21,742 bases of DNA from positions 1 through 21,742 of IMG/VR virus record IMGVR_UViG_3300030103_003691. One strand, given 5' to 3'. Source of the DNA: a virus. The notes under the pieces were generated by a model, which did not search any database, had not been told where the DNA came from, and saw only the letters and a program-made list of their open reading frames with translations. This document shows positions 20,990 to 21,742 of the stretch, piece by piece. How positions within the stretch are numbered: position 1 is the stretch's first letter; every line of letters begins with the position of its first letter. The translations under genes were made by a program, and so were the position numbers.

Positions 20990-21134
20990 ATTTCTTTCTC
21001 CTATAAACTCCTATAACACAATACAGGTCCCTTGTCAAGCTTGCTGCTTGGCGCTTGCAGCTTGCCGCTTGTTGCTTGCTGCCATTGACCTGCAGCCAGC
21101 GCCAGTGATTTATCAAAATTTTTTGTTTACTCAT
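20982..21134 (-). CDS. Doubtful 50-codon frame containing GCTTGNN repeats
   Basis: An ATG at 21134 with AAAGGA four bases upstream opens a frame (MSKQKILINHWRWLQVNGSK, then QQAASCKRQAASLTRDLYCV) that ends inside the next gene. Its middle is the complement of the smaller GCTTGNN array, and the operon promoter lies inside it. One extra A in the A6 run near codons 4-6 would switch to another open frame (KNFDKSLALAAGQWQQATSG...) that looks more protein-like. It may be a frameshifted or decayed gene. Confidence 0.3.
   Translation of the reverse strand: MSKQKILINHWRWLQVNGSKQQAASCKRQAASLTRDLYCVIGVYRRKKYD
21010..21038 (-). promoter_or_regulatory. Sigma70-like promoter for the Gp88 operon
   Basis: On the minus strand TTGACA (21038-21033) is followed after 17 bases by TATAGG (21015-21010); the leader then reads AGGAGAAAGAAAT before the ATG at 20989. 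The -35 directly abuts the last unit of the smaller GCTTGNN array. Confidence 0.7.
21039..21080. repeat. GCTTGNN heptanucleotide tandem array, small copy
   Basis: Six perfect tandem heptamers: GCTTG followed by CT, GC, CA, CC, TT, CT, then GCC. It is the same unit and orientation as the array about 1 kb away at 19942-20019. Confidence 0.92.
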
Positions 21135-21248
21135 AATTCCTTTCTTGCAGCTCCCGGTACAGGTTAAGATCTTACTCTTTCACCCTCTCGGCGGAAGCGG
21201 ACCAGCCAACGCCAGACTGTCTGTGTTCTAGCGGCGGCGGCGCGTTGA

Positions 21249-21325
21249 CTGATCCCAGATCTATCGGGAAGCATTGCGCGCGCTGTTATGGTAAAGACTT
21301 ACCATCCCAATAGATCAGGGATCAG
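21249..21325. repeat. GATC palindrome 1
   Basis: The left arm (21249-21269) begins CTGATCCCAGATCTAT, and the right arm (21305-21325) ends ATAGATCAGGGATCAG; 19 of 21 positions pair. The 35-base interior has GCGCGCGC and a perfect 7-bp hairpin, ATGGTAA-AGAC-TTACCAT (21288-21305). On the minus strand the two mismatches become U-U and G-U, so the RNA hairpin would be more stable there. Confidence 0.88.
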
Positions 21326-21385
21326 CTTTGGATGATGCCCAGACCATACCTGTGCATTTAATACTATTGTATGTCTCGTCCAAAT

Positions 21386-21449
21386 CTGATCCCAGATCCA
21401 ATCGCTATTGCTCGAGTCTTTAATGACATGCAATTGGATCAGGGATCAG
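21386..21449. repeat. GATC palindrome 2
   Basis: The left arm CTGATCCCAGATCCAAT (21386-21402) pairs with ATTGGATCAGGGATCAG (21433-21449) at 16 of 17 positions around a 30-base loop. The outer 13 bases are shared with palindrome 1, including the same A-A mismatch position. Confidence 0.88.
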
Positions 21450-21494
21450 GATCCAGTGAAGACGGCAAACCCCTTCGCGGTGTGACACTGGATC
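21450..21494. repeat. GATCCAGTG inverted repeat
   Basis: GATCCAGTG (21450-21458) and CACTGGATC (21486-21494) pair perfectly around a 27-base loop containing CCCCTTCGCGG. It starts directly at the end of palindrome 2. Confidence 0.8.
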
Positions 21495-21517
21495 TAATCC
21501 TAGCTAGTTTGAGTTTA

Positions 21518-21574
21518 TAAAGTCGGATACTAGCAAACGGACTTTAGTTTAAATGAATAAGTAAATAAACTAAA
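21518..21574. repeat. AT-rich inverted repeats upstream of promoter
   Basis: TAAAGTC (21518-21524) pairs with GACTTTA (21540-21546), and TTTAGTTTA (21543-21551) pairs with TAAACTAAA (21566-21574). The two hairpins share bases and so are mutually exclusive. They lie just before the TATAAT at 21580-21585. Confidence 0.7.
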
Positions 21575-21585
21575 TCCTATATAAT

Positions 21586-21616
21586 ACTTGACAGATTAAT
21601 TGTCAAGTGTTAAAAC
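21586..21616 (+). promoter_or_regulatory. Promoter with operator-like palindrome over the -35
   Basis: TTGACA (21588-21593), 17 bases, TAAAAC (21611-21616). The -35 is the left half of a perfect palindrome, ACTTGACA-GATTAAT-TGTCAAGT (21586-21608), as expected for a repressor site. Downstream ACGAAAGG is the ribosome binding site for the ATG at 21644. Confidence 0.68.
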
Positions 21617-21643
21617 AAAATTAATTTAACGAAAGGTAAAAAA

Positions 21644-21742
21644 ATGGAAAAACAAAAAAGAATAACACTTAACGCAGATAAGCGAAAAGTGATTGCTGAT
21701 GTATTTCAAGATCATTTTGAAAGTAATTCAAAATATAAGAAA
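21644..21742 (+). CDS. Start of a hypothetical gene, cut by window edge
   Basis: Thirty-three codons are visible, beginning MEKQKRITLNADKRKVIADV and then FQDHFESNSKYKK, helical and charged. GAAAGG lies seven bases before the ATG, and the gene has its own operator-like promoter. Too little is visible to name a family. The strong control signals suggest an important early or structural gene. Confidence 0.8.
   Translation, partial: MEKQKRITLNADKRKVIADVFQDHFESNSKYKK

Larger units (their letters stand above)
21135..21643. other. Gene-free control region rich in inverted repeats
   Basis: No coding frame of merit is seen. The left part (21135-21248) is GC-rich with a (GCG)n run at 21231-21243. The middle holds three hairpins and about eleven GATC sites. 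The right part (21495-21643) is AT-rich and carries further palindromes, a TATAAT at 21580-21585 and an operator/promoter. It separates the minus-strand Gp88 operon from the next plus-strand gene. It is a candidate origin, packaging site or master control region. Confidence 0.7.

Noticed and set aside
19901-21080. CRISPR array
   Set aside because: The GCTTGNN unit is seven bases with 2-base variable parts; there are no 25-40 base repeats with unique spacers and no cas genes.
21249-21494. tRNA genes in the hairpin-rich region
   Set aside because: No T-arm consensus (GGTTCRA), anticodon stem or acceptor pairing could be found; stems are too long and perfect for cloverleafs.

Overview
The window is about 21.7 kb of a tailed-phage genome. 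It is AT-rich, with packed genes that often overlap by 4 to 30 bases. The best-supported products are a family A DNA polymerase, an archaeo-eukaryotic-type primase, SF1 and SF2 helicases, a DUF3310 protein, an M15 endolysin-like peptidase, a terminase small subunit and a Gp88-like protein. Many of the small hypothetical proteins resemble ones I associate with uncultured marine phages of alphaproteobacteria (SAR11-like hosts). That host is inferred from gene style and base composition and is not proven. No integrase, repressor of a known family, tRNA, rRNA, CRISPR array or insertion sequence was seen.

Layout. 1-1351: the 3' end of a probable virion protein and a small coiled-coil/membrane protein. 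1348-2778 (minus): a Snf2-type helicase. 2828-10763: a replication operon with two unknown proteins, a possible ssDNA-binding protein, an AEP (TOTE-type) primase, a UvrD-like helicase, an MBD4-like DNA glycosylase, a DUF3310 protein and a polymerase A with Leu at the position equivalent to E. coli Phe762. 10760-15039: a cassette of small zinc-binding, membrane and secreted proteins ending in a holin-like protein and an M15 peptidase, probably lysis and envelope functions. 15036-17079: small accessory genes behind two clear sigma70-like promoters, with one minus-strand secreted protein. 17076-18294: a LAGLIDADG endonuclease, a tiny membrane protein and an MGME1-like exonuclease. 18295-18563: a structured noncoding stretch. 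18564-20020: a hypothetical gene, the terminase small subunit (minus) and a divergent pair that includes a PD-(D/E)XK nuclease. 19929-20989 (minus): a Gp88-like operon.

21135-21643 is a gene-free control region packed with inverted repeats: two related GATC-rich palindromes, a third hairpin, AT-rich palindromes, then an operator-like palindrome over a promoter. It leads into a gene that runs off the window.

The most unusual structures are (i) tandem arrays of a GCTTGNN heptanucleotide on both sides of the gp88 operon, which also encode the C-termini of two convergent genes; (ii) the GATC-rich palindrome cluster, a candidate origin or packaging/control site; and (iii) face-to-face promoters inside a palindrome at 19366-19398 that would start two divergent genes with essentially no leader. 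All promoter, origin and function statements come from reading the sequence alone; no searches or folding programs were run.
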